This document shows, piece after piece, positions 37,243-46,610 of a DNA stretch of 64,000 nt (its first letter is position 1; the number at the start of each line of letters is the position of its first letter). This DNA comes from Nostoc cf. commune SO-36 (lineage in GTDB: Bacteria > Cyanobacteriota > Cyanobacteriia > Cyanobacteriales > Nostocaceae), in contig NZ_AP025732.1 in assembly GCF_023734775.1 (NCBI RefSeq), positions 2,858,501 through 2,922,500 on the forward strand, in the 5' to 3' direction. The notes beneath the pieces were generated by a model. That model made no database searches. It worked only from the letters and a program-made list of their open reading frames with translations, and had not been told where the DNA came from. Both the position numbers and the translations under genes were made by a program.

Positions 37243-39426
37243 ATGAGTGTGTTTTTCTTAAATCCAATACAGATGCTCAGACGCATACTACCTTCATCGC
37301 TAGTTACTTTGATTGCCTCAGTTACTAGTCTGATATCGTTAGAAGTTTTTCCTAACGCAGCATTCGCTCAACCTCCAGACGCGTCTGTTGAAACCCAGCT
37401 GAAAGTGCCTTACACGATGAGCTATACGCCTTTTAATATTAGCCGTTACTTAAAAGTGCCGCCCAATTTTTCCGCCTCTGTTTATGCTCGCATTGACAAA
37501 GCCCGCTTTATGGCAGTTGCTCCCAATGGGGATCTTCTCGTATCACAGCCAAGTACCGGTAAAGTGTTAATTGTCCGACCCAATGGCAGCAAAGACCCAA
37601 TTATTTCTGACTTCGTGACGGGTTTACGCAAACCACACGACATTGTGTTTCATAAGATTGGTAACACCACATACATTTATATTGCTGAGACTCATCAAAT
37701 TAACCGCTTCATCTACAACTCTGGAGATATAGTCGCCAAAAATCGCCAAATCGTTGTAATTGGTTTACCAGACAGCAGTACATCAGAACTTAAAGGATCT
37801 TATGGTCACGAACTGAAAAATATCGCACTTGATGCCAACCACAAACTATACGTGTCCATCGCCTCTACGTGCAATGCCTGCAAACAAGATACTGTCAGTA
37901 ACCCAAAGCGTGGTGCGATTTACGTCTACAACGCTGATGGAACCAATCAGCGGCTTTTTGCCCAAGGTTTACGTAATGCCGAAGGATTAGCATTCGTACC
38001 TGGTACGAATGACTTTTGGGTAGTCGTTAATAATCGAGACCAGATTGCTTATCCCTTCAATGATAGCAGTGGTAATTACGGTAAAATTATTCCCTCTTAT
38101 GTAGACAACCACCCACCAGAGGAGTTCACACGAGTCCGAGATGGCGGTAACTACGGTTGGCCATTCTGCAACCCCAATCCAGACACGCCAAATGGCCTCA
38201 ACAATATGCCATTTGATCGCGACTATCAGTACAATGCTGATGGAAATGTTAATTGCAATGCATTGGATAAGATTACCAAGGGTATTCAAGCCCATTCCGC
38301 TCCTTTGGGATTAACATTCTTACAAAATACCAACTTTCCCAGCCTGTACTCAAGTGGAGTAGTGACGGCGTTGCATGGTTCATGGAATCGGCAGAAGAAA
38401 ACGGGCTACAAAATATCTTACTTTCCCTGGAACAGTACGACAAAGACCCCAGGAGATGAGATGGATTTAGTCAATGGTTGGCTAATTCCAGAAACGCAAG
38501 AAGTCTGGGGGCGACCTGTGGATATGGTAGTCGATCAGCAAGGTAATTTGTTAATTTCTGATGATTACAGTGGCACTATCTACAAGCTCTCCTACACGCC
38601 TTCACAACAGGTTAAGGTCTACAAAGACCCAAATTTGACTGGAGTTTCCCAGTCTTTTCCTACAACTTCAGGAGTATACGAAGCAATCAAAGGGAACTTA
38701 AGTATTGTAGGGAATGACGCTATTAGCTCACTAAGTGTACCACCGGGTACGGTAGTACGTGTTTGCCAACATGAAACTGGTGGTTTATGCCGTGAGTATA
38801 ACGCTGGTGATCATAATTACGTCGGAGCTGACTTGGATAACATAATATCGTTTATAGAGGTCAGACTCTCTTCTACACCCTCACAACAGGTTAGGGTCTA
38901 CAAAGACCCGAATTTAACTGGAGTTTCCCAGTCTTTTCCTGCAACTCAAGGAGTATACGAAGCAATCAAAGGGAACTTAAGTATTGTAGGGAATGACGCT
39001 ATTAGCTCACTAAGTGTACCACCGGGTACGGTAGTACGTGTTTGCCAACATGAAACTGGTGGTTTATGCCGTGAGTATAACGCTGGTGATCATAATTACG
39101 TCGGAGCTGACTTGGATAACATAATATCGTTTATAGAGGTCAGACTCTCTTCTACACCTTCACAACAGGTTAGGGTCTACAAAGACCCGAATTTAACTGG
39201 AGTTTCCCAGTCTTTTCCTGCAACTCCAGGAGTATACGAAGCAATCAAAGGGAACTTAAGTATTGTAGGGAATGACGCTATTAGCTCATTAAGTGTACCA
39301 CCGGGTACAGTGGTACGTGTTTGCCAAACTGAAAGTGGTGGTCTATGCCGTGAGTTTAGTGCTGGTGATTATAATTACGTTGGAGCTGACTTGGACAACA
39401 TAATATCGTTTATAGAGGTCAAATAG
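37243..39426 (+). CDS. Exported sorbosone-dehydrogenase-like beta-propeller with three crystallin-like domains
   Basis: 727 residues. Signal peptide (LVTLIASVTSLISLEVFPNAAFA), then the same propeller as at 35076-36680; about 1.2 kb (35263-36480 versus 37442-38660) is almost identical at the DNA level. The tail carries three ~88-residue beta/gamma-crystallin-like modules, each VRVYKDPNLTGVSQSFPA ... LSVPPGTVVRVCQ ... GLCREYNAGD ... LDNIISFIEV, against one in the sister gene. Such modules can bind calcium and stabilise secreted proteins. RBS AGGAAG precedes ATG 37243. The first two modules are nearly identical in DNA, so expansion is recent. Confidence 0.87.
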   Translation: MSVFFLNPIQMLRRILPSSLVTLIASVTSLISLEVFPNAAFAQPPDASVETQLKVPYTMSYTPFNISRYLKVPPNFSASVYARIDKARFMAVAPNGDLLVSQPSTGKVLIVRPNGSKDPIISDFVTGLRKPHDIVFHKIGNTTYIYIAETHQINRFIYNSGDIVAKNRQIVVIGLPDSSTSELKGSYGHELKNIALDANHKLYVSIASTCNACKQDTVSNPKRGAIYVYNADGTNQRLFAQGLRNAEGLAFVPGTNDFWVVVNNRDQIAYPFNDSSGNYGKIIPSYVDNHPPEEFTRVRDGGNYGWPFCNPNPDTPNGLNNMPFDRDYQYNADGNVNCNALDKITKGIQAHSAPLGLTFLQNTNFPSLYSSGVVTALHGSWNRQKKTGYKISYFPWNSTTKTPGDEMDLVNGWLIPETQEVWGRPVDMVVDQQGNLLISDDYSGTIYKLSYTPSQQVKVYKDPNLTGVSQSFPTTSGVYEAIKGNLSIVGNDAISSLSVPPGTVVRVCQHETGGLCREYNAGDHNYVGADLDNIISFIEVRLSSTPSQQVRVYKDPNLTGVSQSFPATQGVYEAIKGNLSIVGNDAISSLSVPPGTVVRVCQHETGGLCREYNAGDHNYVGADLDNIISFIEVRLSSTPSQQVRVYKDPNLTGVSQSFPATPGVYEAIKGNLSIVGNDAISSLSVPPGTVVRVCQTESGGLCREFSAGDYNYVGADLDNIISFIEVK

Positions 39427-39790
39427 TACCAAATTTGCAAAGAAAATTTGGGATGCTCTTCTGTTTTAGCTAAATCAACTACTTACCTCATAAGCCATTT
39501 GTGCTGCTTTTTTAGTCAGTTGACTGTTAAGGCTCATGAATCAATATATGCAAGTCTGCCTTTTAGACATCTGGTAAAAATGGTGTAGAGACATAGTAGT
39601 GCTACGTCTCTACAAGGGTTTCAGGTAACGTATAATTAATTTCTGGAGATGTCTAAGGGTTTTAGATAATGCATTTTTAGATAATGCATATTTAATTTCT
39701 GGAGATGTCTTTTGAACTAAAATATAACTCCAGAGATAGCGAAAGTTTGAGAAACAGCATTTCAGCTGACTTGCAGAGCTTGACTTACAA
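39427..39790. other. Intergenic region with short direct repeats
   Basis: Two copies of AATTTCTGGAGATGTCT (39637-39653 and 39693-39709) flank TAGATAATGCAT repeats, and a GTAGAGACATAGTAG ... CTACGTCTCTAC palindrome lies at about 39583-39614. No gene. Confidence 0.6.
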
Positions 39791-40759
39791 TCAATTGCTA
39801 ACTGCGATGTCTACGGCCGGCTGCGCGATCGCAATTTTACCCACTGCACGCCCAGTTTCACTATAAATATGAGCCGCCGCTAGTTCTTGTAAGGGATATG
39901 TGCGATCAATCACCACACGAATTTTACCCGCTTCAATCAATTCTTTCAGATAAACCAAATCCTGAGTGTTGGGTTTTTCCAGGATAAATTTCGCTTTTTG
40001 AACGGGAAGGAATGCTGTTAAAAGGCTCTCTAAGAAGACTTCGGGACTTGGTAGCGTGGTGATATAAATTCCGTTGGGTTTGAGGACTTTTTTGGTTTGT
40101 GAGAGCGATCGTTTACCCACTGCATCAAAGATAATGTCATACTGCGCTATATCTTGGGTGAAATCTTGCTGCGTATAATCAATCACGCGGTCAGAACCCA
40201 GAGATTTCACCAAATCCAAGTTTTTGGTACTGCAAACTCCCGTCACCACTGCCCCTAAAGCTTTAGCAATTTGCACTGCAAAAATCCCTACACCGCCCGC
40301 AGCACCATTAATCAAAACACTTTGTCCTGTTTGAATATTTCCCTCATTTCGCAGCGCTTGCAGAGCCGTGAGCGCTGCTAAAGGAACAGCCCCAGCTTCT
40401 TCATAAGATAGATTCGTTGGTTTGAGAGCCACCACATTTTCTGGAACAGCTGCAAATTCGGCATAACCTCCTCCAGGGAAACTAGTACTGCCATAGATAG
40501 CATCTCCTGGTTTAAAATGAGTGACACCAGAGCCAACGGCTACCACATCTCCCGCCACATCAAACCCCAAAATCTTCGGAAAATTGCTGCCGGTAATCAA
40601 ACTCAACATTCCTTGGCGAATTTTCCAATCAATGGGATTAACGCTACTAGCACGAACTTTCACAAGTAACTGTGTTGGCTCAATTTTCGGCTGTTCTACC
40701 TCTTCATACTGCAACACCTCAGCCGCGCCATACCGACGGATAACCACTGCTTTCATCAC
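39791..40759 (-). CDS. NADP-dependent quinone-oxidoreductase-like alcohol dehydrogenase
   Basis: 322 residues of the medium-chain dehydrogenase/reductase superfamily, quinone oxidoreductase branch. The catalytic-domain start MKAVVIRRYGAAEVLQYEEV, the block VNPIDWKIRQG, and the NADP-binding loop VLINGAAGGVGIFAVQIAKALGA are clear; zinc-ligand cysteines are missing, as in zinc-independent members. Likely reduces quinones or unsaturated carbonyls with NADPH. Two degraded copies of its 3' end lie at 34486 and 36879. Confidence 0.9.
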   Translation of the reverse strand: MMKAVVIRRYGAAEVLQYEEVEQPKIEPTQLLVKVRASSVNPIDWKIRQGMLSLITGSNFPKILGFDVAGDVVAVGSGVTHFKPGDAIYGSTSFPGGGYAEFAAVPENVVALKPTNLSYEEAGAVPLAALTALQALRNEGNIQTGQSVLINGAAGGVGIFAVQIAKALGAVVTGVCSTKNLDLVKSLGSDRVIDYTQQDFTQDIAQYDIIFDAVGKRSLSQTKKVLKPNGIYITTLPSPEVFLESLLTAFLPVQKAKFILEKPNTQDLVYLKELIEAGKIRVVIDRTYPLQELAAAHIYSETGRAVGKIAIAQPAVDIAVSN

Positions 40760-40870
40760 ATTCCTCCTGCTACCATATTTTGCTGAATGAACTCAGACAG
40801 CCTGTTTTTCCTGATAAATCTAGTGTAGCGATTTCCTAAAATAGAAATATCAGTCTAAAACTACACCTGT

Positions 40871-41293
40871 ATGCCAGCTAGAGACATCTATCACAATAAT
40901 GTCAAAAATGCTTTGATTAAAGACAAATGGATAATTACTCATGACCCACTGACCCTGAAGTTTGGTAAAAAAGATTTGTATGTTGATTTAGGTGCTAGAC
41001 AACTGCTGGCGGTACAAAAAGCAGAATCTAAAATTGCAGTTGTAATTAAAAGTTTTACAGAAAAATCAGATGTTGATGATTTAGAAAAAGCGTTAGGTCA
41101 GTATATTTTATATCAGGATATATTAATTGAGTTAGAGCCAGAGCGAATGTTATATCTTGCAGTACCTAACAGAATTTTTGATGATTTGTTTGAAGAACCG
41201 ATCGGCAAACTGTTACTGAGAAATCATCGTTTAAAGCTGATTACCTTTGCTCCAAAACAGGAGGTCATTAAACAATGGATTATACCAAGTTAG
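40871..41293 (+). CDS. xisH: XisH family protein
   Basis: 140 residues: MPARDIYHNNVKNALIKDKWIITHDPL, KKDLYVDLGARQLLAVQKAESKIAVVIKSF, DDLEKALGQYILYQDIL. This is the XisH family, named from a factor needed with XisF and XisI for excision of the fdxN element in Anabaena. Structurally it is an endonuclease-like (PD-(D/E)XK) fold. Overlaps the xisI-like gene by 19 bases. Many xisH-xisI pairs in cyanobacterial genomes are not near excision elements, so its job here is open. Confidence 0.93.
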   Translation: MPARDIYHNNVKNALIKDKWIITHDPLTLKFGKKDLYVDLGARQLLAVQKAESKIAVVIKSFTEKSDVDDLEKALGQYILYQDILIELEPERMLYLAVPNRIFDDLFEEPIGKLLLRNHRLKLITFAPKQEVIKQWIIPS

Positions 41294-41640
41294 ACCACTA
41301 TAGCCAGGTGATTGAAACTATTCTTAGTGAGTATGCTTCCTTGAGTTATTCCTATGCCGATATTCAATCAGAAGTGGTGTCTGATCGAAGCCGCGTTGGC
41401 GCAGCCTCTCTGAAAGAGACTCGCTATTTGTGGATGGATATAGGTTGGGATGGCGATCGCCGCATTCACGGCTGTCTGGTTCATATTGACTTGATTGATG
41501 GCAAAATCTGGATTCAACGAGATGGCACGGAAGAAGGCATTGCTGCCGATTTAGAACGGGCTGGAATTCCTAAAGAACATATCGTGCTTGGCTTTCGTCC
41601 ACCAGAGTTAAGACCTTACACAGGTTATGCAGTTGCTTAA
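41275..41640 (+). CDS. xisI: XisI family protein with repeat-derived insert
   Basis: 121 residues of the XisI family: LDHYSQVIETILSEYASLSYSYADIQSEVVSDRSR ... TRYLWMDIGWDGDRRIHGCLVHIDLIDGKIWIQRDGTEEGIAADLERAGIPKEHIVLGFRPPELRPYTGYAVA. Between SR and RYLW lies an extra stretch of about ten residues (VGAASLKET) coded by DNA (GCGTTGGCGCAGCCTCTC) like the dispersed repeats found between genes. It keeps the frame. Coupled to xisH upstream by overlap. Confidence 0.92.
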   Translation: MDYTKLDHYSQVIETILSEYASLSYSYADIQSEVVSDRSRVGAASLKETRYLWMDIGWDGDRRIHGCLVHIDLIDGKIWIQRDGTEEGIAADLERAGIPKEHIVLGFRPPELRPYTGYAVA

Positions 41641-41643
41641 GGT

Positions 41644-41672
41644 GCGTAGGCGCAGCCCGTCGTAGACATCGC
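41644..41672. repeat. 29-bp dispersed repeat, first copy
   Basis: A dispersed element (GCGTAGGCGCAGCCC then GTCGTAGACATCGC). Further full or partial copies in this window: 52033-52061, 53001-53020, 53843-53857, 53971-53999, 54101-54120, 54939-54958, 54992-55019, 55109-55137 and 60951-60970. Confidence 0.85.
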
Positions 41673-41701
41673 TCTTTAAAAGTTAACACGGAACATTCTG
41701 T

Positions 41702-42250
41702 TTATTCTTCAGTGTTAAATAGAACACCTTCATACAACAGTTCAATCGGACACTCAAATTCAATGCTCGATAGAGTGACGATATCTCCAGCCGTGTAAGG
41801 ATAGTAAAGCCACATCCTACCCTCTCCCCGACAGTAACGCTCAACGGAGATTTTTTCCGAGTCAATCAAGATATATTCTTGCAAACTGGGGATTGTCAAA
41901 TAATAAGTAAATTTTTCATCCCGATCTTTAGCACTTGTACTTGGCGAAAGAACTTCAGCAATCAGCTTGGGATGTTGAATAAATTTGCGGGCATTAAGGT
42001 CTTCAGGGTCGCAACTGACAATAACATCAGGATAATAGTAGCGACTCTGAGGAGTGAGTTGCACTTTCACGTCTGACACATTCGCTCGACAACCTCTGGA
42101 ACGCAAATGAGGGTACAAAGGTCTGTAGAGATTTAGTGCAATGTCATTATGGGGAATTGTACCGCCTGTCATGGCAAATACTTCGCCATTTGCATATTCG
42201 TAGCGAAGGTCTTGCTGAGGTTCCCATTCCAGATATTCCTCAACGGTCAT
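41702..42250 (-). CDS. Uma2-family (DUF820) putative endonuclease
   Basis: 182 residues: MTVEEYLEWEPQQDLRYEYANGEVFAMTGGTIPHNDIALNL, YYYPDVIVSCDPED (active-site acidic region), KLIAEVLSPSTSAKDRDEKFTYYLTIPSLQEYILIDSEK. The best-kept of the four Uma2 genes here. No partner is visible. Confidence 0.9.
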   Translation of the reverse strand: MTVEEYLEWEPQQDLRYEYANGEVFAMTGGTIPHNDIALNLYRPLYPHLRSRGCRANVSDVKVQLTPQSRYYYPDVIVSCDPEDLNARKFIQHPKLIAEVLSPSTSAKDRDEKFTYYLTIPSLQEYILIDSEKISVERYCRGEGRMWLYYPYTAGDIVTLSSIEFECPIELLYEGVLFNTEE

Positions 42251-43325
42251 TTTTGGCGGTTGTTGGGGATAGCTATCATAAACTCAGATTTTTTCACGCT
42301 TGGCTTGATTGTAGCTGCTTCGGGGGTGAGGTTTTTGCTAAGGTTTGTAATGAGCAATTCAGAAAATTCATTGCGATCGCACAATCATGTTAGATTATAG
42401 TTTGTTGTTTCTCTTAAACACAAAATCCGACAGTTTCCTACCCATCTCCTCATTGTGGGAATGAAAAAAAAGAGTTAAAAGTTAAGTTTTTTGAAAATGA
42501 TATGCAGACAACACGCCTATTTTCATTACCTCACATCGCTTATCACACAAGACTTACAACCACAATTGAATATGATTGTCAAAGCAAAAATTAAAAAAAT
42601 ATGAAGTGCATTTTTACCCTCAAAAAAATGATATGTTAGATACAGAATTGAATTTCGCACGTTTCTGGAGTAAAACAATATAGATTACTCCAGTTTTTCA
42701 CCCTCAAACCCTTGGTATCTCTTGCTTTTGACGGAACTTGAGGGCAACCTGAGTACACATTTAAATAGCCCAAACCCAGTTATAAGTAGATTAAATTCCT
42801 TACTGGGATTGGGTTTTGGCTGAGTACAAAGAAATCCTGAACCCCTATCTATAAACACTAGAACCCCAACCAAAAAAGACTAGAACCCCTACCTGAAAAA
42901 AACTTTTTTAATTCTTGTAATGCTTGAAGAATTAGGGTTTTTAGTATTTGAGTACAAAAGTAATAAATCCAATAAATTCTATCCTAGAGAGACGCAACAT
43001 CTGGCTGGGAGACGGCTGCTATAAATCTTATATCGCCAATCACCTAACGCTCTGAAACGAAGCGAAGGGTGAGTGGAGGGATGACATAGCACCATGCCTG
43101 AAGTGAAGAGAAGTCGCGGCTGTAAGCACAATTCTACCCAAGAACCGAACGTTGACACACACCAGCCGAACATCAGATATCTATCGCCTGCCTTACTTGA
43201 AAACAAGTCGCCCTCACCCAAGGGTTTGCAGGAAGTGTGGAAGACGCGACTTCAATTCTGGGCATGAAAGAGCAGCAACATCTCCCACAGTGGCAGCCAA
43301 GTCCACCGACCTTTTGCGAAACTCA
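42251..43325 (+). promoter_or_regulatory. nifB upstream region
   Basis: 1.07 kb with no credible gene, ahead of nifB. Repeated ACTAGAACCCC-type motifs lie at ~42845-42895 (CTGAACCCCTA, CTAGAACCCCA, CTAGAACCCCT), each separated by about 20-25 bases, followed by an A-rich run and AATTCTTGTAATGC. In heterocystous cyanobacteria nifB transcription needs CnfR and a repeat-containing upstream region; whether these motifs are that site is inference. Short frames nearer 43152 extend nifB backwards but lack family similarity. Confidence 0.5.
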
Positions 43326-44774
43326 ATGACATCACCGTCTACACGACTCCTCAACTCCAACGCTACGGAATCGCCAACCCAAGCAAAATCAGGTGGTTGC
43401 GGCTGTGACAGCACCACCAGCACCACCGTGGAAAGGGACGAAAAGCTCCAAGAACGAATTGCTAAACATCCCTGCTACAGCGAAGACGCTCATCACCACT
43501 ATGCCCGGATGCACGTTGCAGTTGCACCAGCTTGCAACATTCAATGCAACTATTGCAACCGCAAATATGATTGCGCTAACGAAAGCCGCCCTGGAGTAGT
43601 TAGCGAATTGCTAACACCAGAAGAAGCAGCACACAAAGCTTTGGTCATTGGTGGTAAGATTCCCCAAATGACAGTTGTGGGAATTGCCGGCCCTGGCGAC
43701 CCATTGGCGAACCCAGAAAAAACTTTCCGCACATTTGAGTTGATTGCAGAGCAAGCACCAGATATCAAGCTTTGCTTATCAACCAATGGTTTAATGCTGC
43801 CAGACTACATCGATCGCATTAAACAATTAAATATAGATCACGTTACGATCACCATTAACATGGTAGATCCAGAGATCGGTGCATTGATTTATCCTTGGGT
43901 TCACTACAGACGTAAGCGTTACAGAGGACTTGAAGGTGCAAAAATCCTCCACGAAAGACAGATGGAAGGATTGCAAGCCCTGAAAGATGCTGACATCTTG
44001 TGCAAAGTCAACTCCGTGATGATTCCCGGAATTAATGACCATCACTTAGTCGAAGTGAATCGAGTCATTCGTGAGAAAGGTGCATTCTTGCACAACATCA
44101 TGCCATTGATTTCTGCACCAGAACATGGCACACACTTCGGTTTAACTGGTCAACGTGGCCCCACACCCAAAGAACTTAAAGAAGTTCAAGACAACTGCTC
44201 CGGTAACATGAAAATGATGCGTCACTGTCGCCAGTGCCGTGCCGATGCAGTAGGATTATTAGGAGAAGACCGCAGCCAAGAATTTTCCAAAGAGAAATTC
44301 TTGGAAATGGCTCCCGAATATGACATGGAACAACGCGCTACCGTTCACGAAGGGATTGAGAAGTTTAAAGAAGAACTTAAAGTAGCCAAAGATAAAGCGC
44401 TAGCTGGTAAGAAAATTGCCAACAGTCCTAAAATCTTAGTTGCAGTAGCAACCAAAGGCGGCGGATTGGTTAACCAACACTTCGGTCATGCTAAAGAATT
44501 CCAAATTTACGAAGTGGGTGGGGACGAAGTTCGCTTTGTCAGTCACCGCAAAATTGACCAATACTGCCAAGGTGGATACGGCGAAGAAGCTTCTTTTGAG
44601 CATATTATGAAAGCGATCGCAGATTGCAAAGCAGTTTTAGTCTCCAAGATTGGTAACTGTCCTCAAGAAAAATTGCAAGAAGCTGGAATCAAGACTGTTG
44701 AAGCTTACGACGTAATTGAAAAGGTTGCTTTGGAGTTCTACGAGCAATACGTTAAGGAATTAGGGAATAACTAA
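43326..44774 (+). CDS. nifB: Nitrogenase cofactor biosynthesis protein NifB
   Basis: 482 residues from ATG 43326 ([17 protein letters not shown]; a GTG-like upstream extension to 43152 adds unrelated residues). The radical-SAM motif is [15 protein letters not shown] (CxxxCxxC); CGCD precedes it near residue 25. [12 protein letters not shown] and [15 protein letters not shown] follow. The C-terminal NafY/NifX-like domain starts near [23 protein letters not shown]. NifB uses SAM radical chemistry to build NifB-co, the Fe-S-carbide core of FeMo-co. It heads the nif operon. Confidence 0.97.
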   Translation: MTSPSTRLLNSNATESPTQAKSGGCGCDSTTSTTVERDEKLQERIAKHPCYSEDAHHHYARMHVAVAPACNIQCNYCNRKYDCANESRPGVVSELLTPEEAAHKALVIGGKIPQMTVVGIAGPGDPLANPEKTFRTFELIAEQAPDIKLCLSTNGLMLPDYIDRIKQLNIDHVTITINMVDPEIGALIYPWVHYRRKRYRGLEGAKILHERQMEGLQALKDADILCKVNSVMIPGINDHHLVEVNRVIREKGAFLHNIMPLISAPEHGTHFGLTGQRGPTPKELKEVQDNCSGNMKMMRHCRQCRADAVGLLGEDRSQEFSKEKFLEMAPEYDMEQRATVHEGIEKFKEELKVAKDKALAGKKIANSPKILVAVATKGGGLVNQHFGHAKEFQIYEVGGDEVRFVSHRKIDQYCQGGYGEEASFEHIMKAIADCKAVLVSKIGNCPQEKLQEAGIKTVEAYDVIEKVALEFYEQYVKELGNN

Positions 44775-44884
44775 TAGGGCATGGGGCATAGGGCATGGGG
44801 CATGGGATAAGAATTATCCTCAATGCCCTCCCCTAAACCCAATCCTCAATGCCCAATCCCCCATTCCCAAAAGGAGAATAAATC
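44775..44884. repeat. (GGCATGG)n heptamer repeat between nifB and fdxN
   Basis: Degenerate GGGCATAGGGCATGGGGCATGGG is mirrored by CAATGCCCTC...CAATGCCCAATCCCC, a potential hairpin. An AAAGGAGAATAA leader for fdxN follows. Confidence 0.75.
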
Positions 44885-45241
44885 ATGGCTTACCAAATTC
44901 TTACTAGCCAGTGTATTTCCTGCAATCTCTGTCTAACGGTATGTCCCACAAATGCAATTAAAGTGGTTGATGGACAGCACTGGATTGACCCTGAACTTTG
45001 TACAAATTGTGTTGGTAGCATTCATACCGTCCCTCAGTGCAAAGCTGGTTGTCCCACCTGCAACGGTTGCGTTAAGCAGCCTAGCGATTATTGGGAAGGC
45101 TGGTTTGCTAATTACAACCGCGTAGTCGCTAAATTAACAAATAAACAAGATTACTGGGAACTTTGGTTTCAAAGCTATTCTCAGAAATACTCAGAACAGT
45201 TGCAAAAGCGCCAATCCCAAACAATGGGTGCAGAAGCTTAA
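44885..45241 (+). CDS. fdxN: nif-associated bacterial-type 4Fe-4S ferredoxin
   Basis: 118 residues. The N-terminal part has a 2[4Fe-4S] pattern: CISCNLCLTVCPTNAIK, then CTNCVGSIHTVPQCKAGCPTCNGC. The C-terminal half has Trp/Tyr-rich DYWEGWFANYN and DYWELWFQSY. FdxN is an electron carrier expressed with nitrogenase in heterocysts. In Anabaena PCC 7120 the gene is split by a large excision element; here it is uninterrupted. RBS AAAGGAG is strong. Confidence 0.95.
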   Translation: MAYQILTSQCISCNLCLTVCPTNAIKVVDGQHWIDPELCTNCVGSIHTVPQCKAGCPTCNGCVKQPSDYWEGWFANYNRVVAKLTNKQDYWELWFQSYSQKYSEQLQKRQSQTMGAEA

Positions 45242-45278
45242 ATAATTCGTAATTCTTAATTCCTAATTGAAGACAACA

Positions 45279-46486
45279 ATGCAAAATAACTGCATCTATC
45301 TCGATAATAATGCCACCACTAAGGTAGACCCAGAAGTTATAGAGGTAATGCTACCTTACCTCACAGATTATTACGGCAATCCCTCCAGTATGCATACCTT
45401 TGGTGGGCAAGTCGGTAAAGCAGTGAGAACAGCAAGAGAACAACTTGCAGCCATCCTGGGAGCCGATGAGTCTGAAATTGTCTACACAAGTTGTGGAACT
45501 GAGGGAGATAACGCCGCGATTCGAGCCGCACTGCTAGCGCAACCAGAAAAGCGACACATCATCACCACCCAAGTTGAACATCCAGCAGTACTCAATGTCT
45601 GCAAACAATTAGAAACCCAAGGTTATAGTGTTACCTATCTATCAGTAAATAATCAAGGGCAGCTGGATCTAGATGAACTAGAAGCTTCCTTGACGGGTAA
45701 CACCGCCCTGGTGACAATTATGTATGCTAATAACGAAACTGGGACGATTTTCCCGATTGAACAAATTGGGTTGCGCGTCAAAGAATATGGCGCTATCTTC
45801 CATGTAGATGCGGTGCAAGCAGTGGGAAAAATCCTTCTGAACATGAAGACTAGCACCATCGATATGTTAACCTTGTCTGGTCACAAGCTGCACGGGCCAA
45901 AAGGAATTGGTGCTTTATATATCCGGCGCGGAGTTCGGTTCCGTCCTTTTATTCTTGGGGGACACCAAGAACGCGGACGTAGGGCGGGAACAGAAAATGT
46001 TCCAGCAATTATCGCCTTGGGCAAAGCTGCGGAACTAGAACTGCTACACTTAGAAGAAGCGATCGCAAAAGAAAGAAGCTGCGCGATCGCCTGGAACAAA
46101 CTTTACTTGCTACAATTCCCGATTGTGTAGTCAACGGGGACGTTACGCAGAGATTGCCTAACACCACAAATATCGGCTTCAAGTACATCGAAGGTGAAGC
46201 AATTCTACTGTTATTAAACAAATACGGTATCTGTGCATCATCCGGTTCTGCTTGCACCTCCGGTTCTCTGGAACCTTCCCACGTCCTGCGGGCAATGGGC
46301 TTACCCTACACAACTTTGCACGGTTCAATTCGCTTCAGTCTTTGTCGCTACACCACAGAAGCAGAAATCGATCGAGTAATAGAGGTAATGCCCGCTATTG
46401 TAGAACGTTTACGCGCCCTCTCACCCTTCAAAAATGATGATTCAAGTTGGTTGCAAGGACAAGAACAAGCACTAGCGCATCGTTAA
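45279..46486 (+). CDS. nifS: Cysteine desulfurase NifS with a 1-base frameshift
   Basis: From ATG 45279 (MQNNCIYLDNNATTKVDPEV), a PLP-dependent cysteine desulfurase. SGHKLHGPKGIGAL near residue 200 has the PLP lysine. The frame shifts near 46074: AGAAGCTG lacks one A; with AGAAAGCTG it would read ERKLRDRLEQTLLATIPDC and continue to 46486. The second frame holds the active-site loop SSGSACTSGSLEPSHVLRAMG. As read, the first frame stops at 46130 (284 codons) and loses that loop. NifS supplies sulfur for nitrogenase Fe-S clusters. The full length would be 402 residues. Confidence 0.9.
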
Positions 46487-46610
46487 TTAGGGAATAGGGA
46501 CTGGGGATTAGGGACTGGTGACTAGGGACTAGGGAAGAATTTTCCCAATCCCCAGTACCCAGTACCAATCCCCCAATCTAAAATCCAAAATCTAAAATCT
46601 AAAATTCATT
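46487..46610. repeat. (GGGACTA)n heptamer repeat
   Basis: Units GGGACTGG, GGATTAGGGACT, GGTGACTAGGGACTAGGG are followed by the complementary CCCAATCCCCAGTACCCAGTACC, then AAAATCTAAAATC repeats. Spacer between nifS and nifU. Confidence 0.8.

Noticed and set aside
42136..42400. Two overlapping plus-strand frames
   Set aside because: Antisense to the start of a well-supported Uma2 gene and without ribosome binding sites.
43152..43325. N-terminal extension of nifB
   Set aside because: The added residues look like out-of-family translation of the leader; [17 protein letters not shown] at 43326 fits the known NifB start.
44885..45241. fdxN excision element
   Set aside because: The ferredoxin is a single intact frame with all cysteines; no inserted DNA and no repeat-flanked break.
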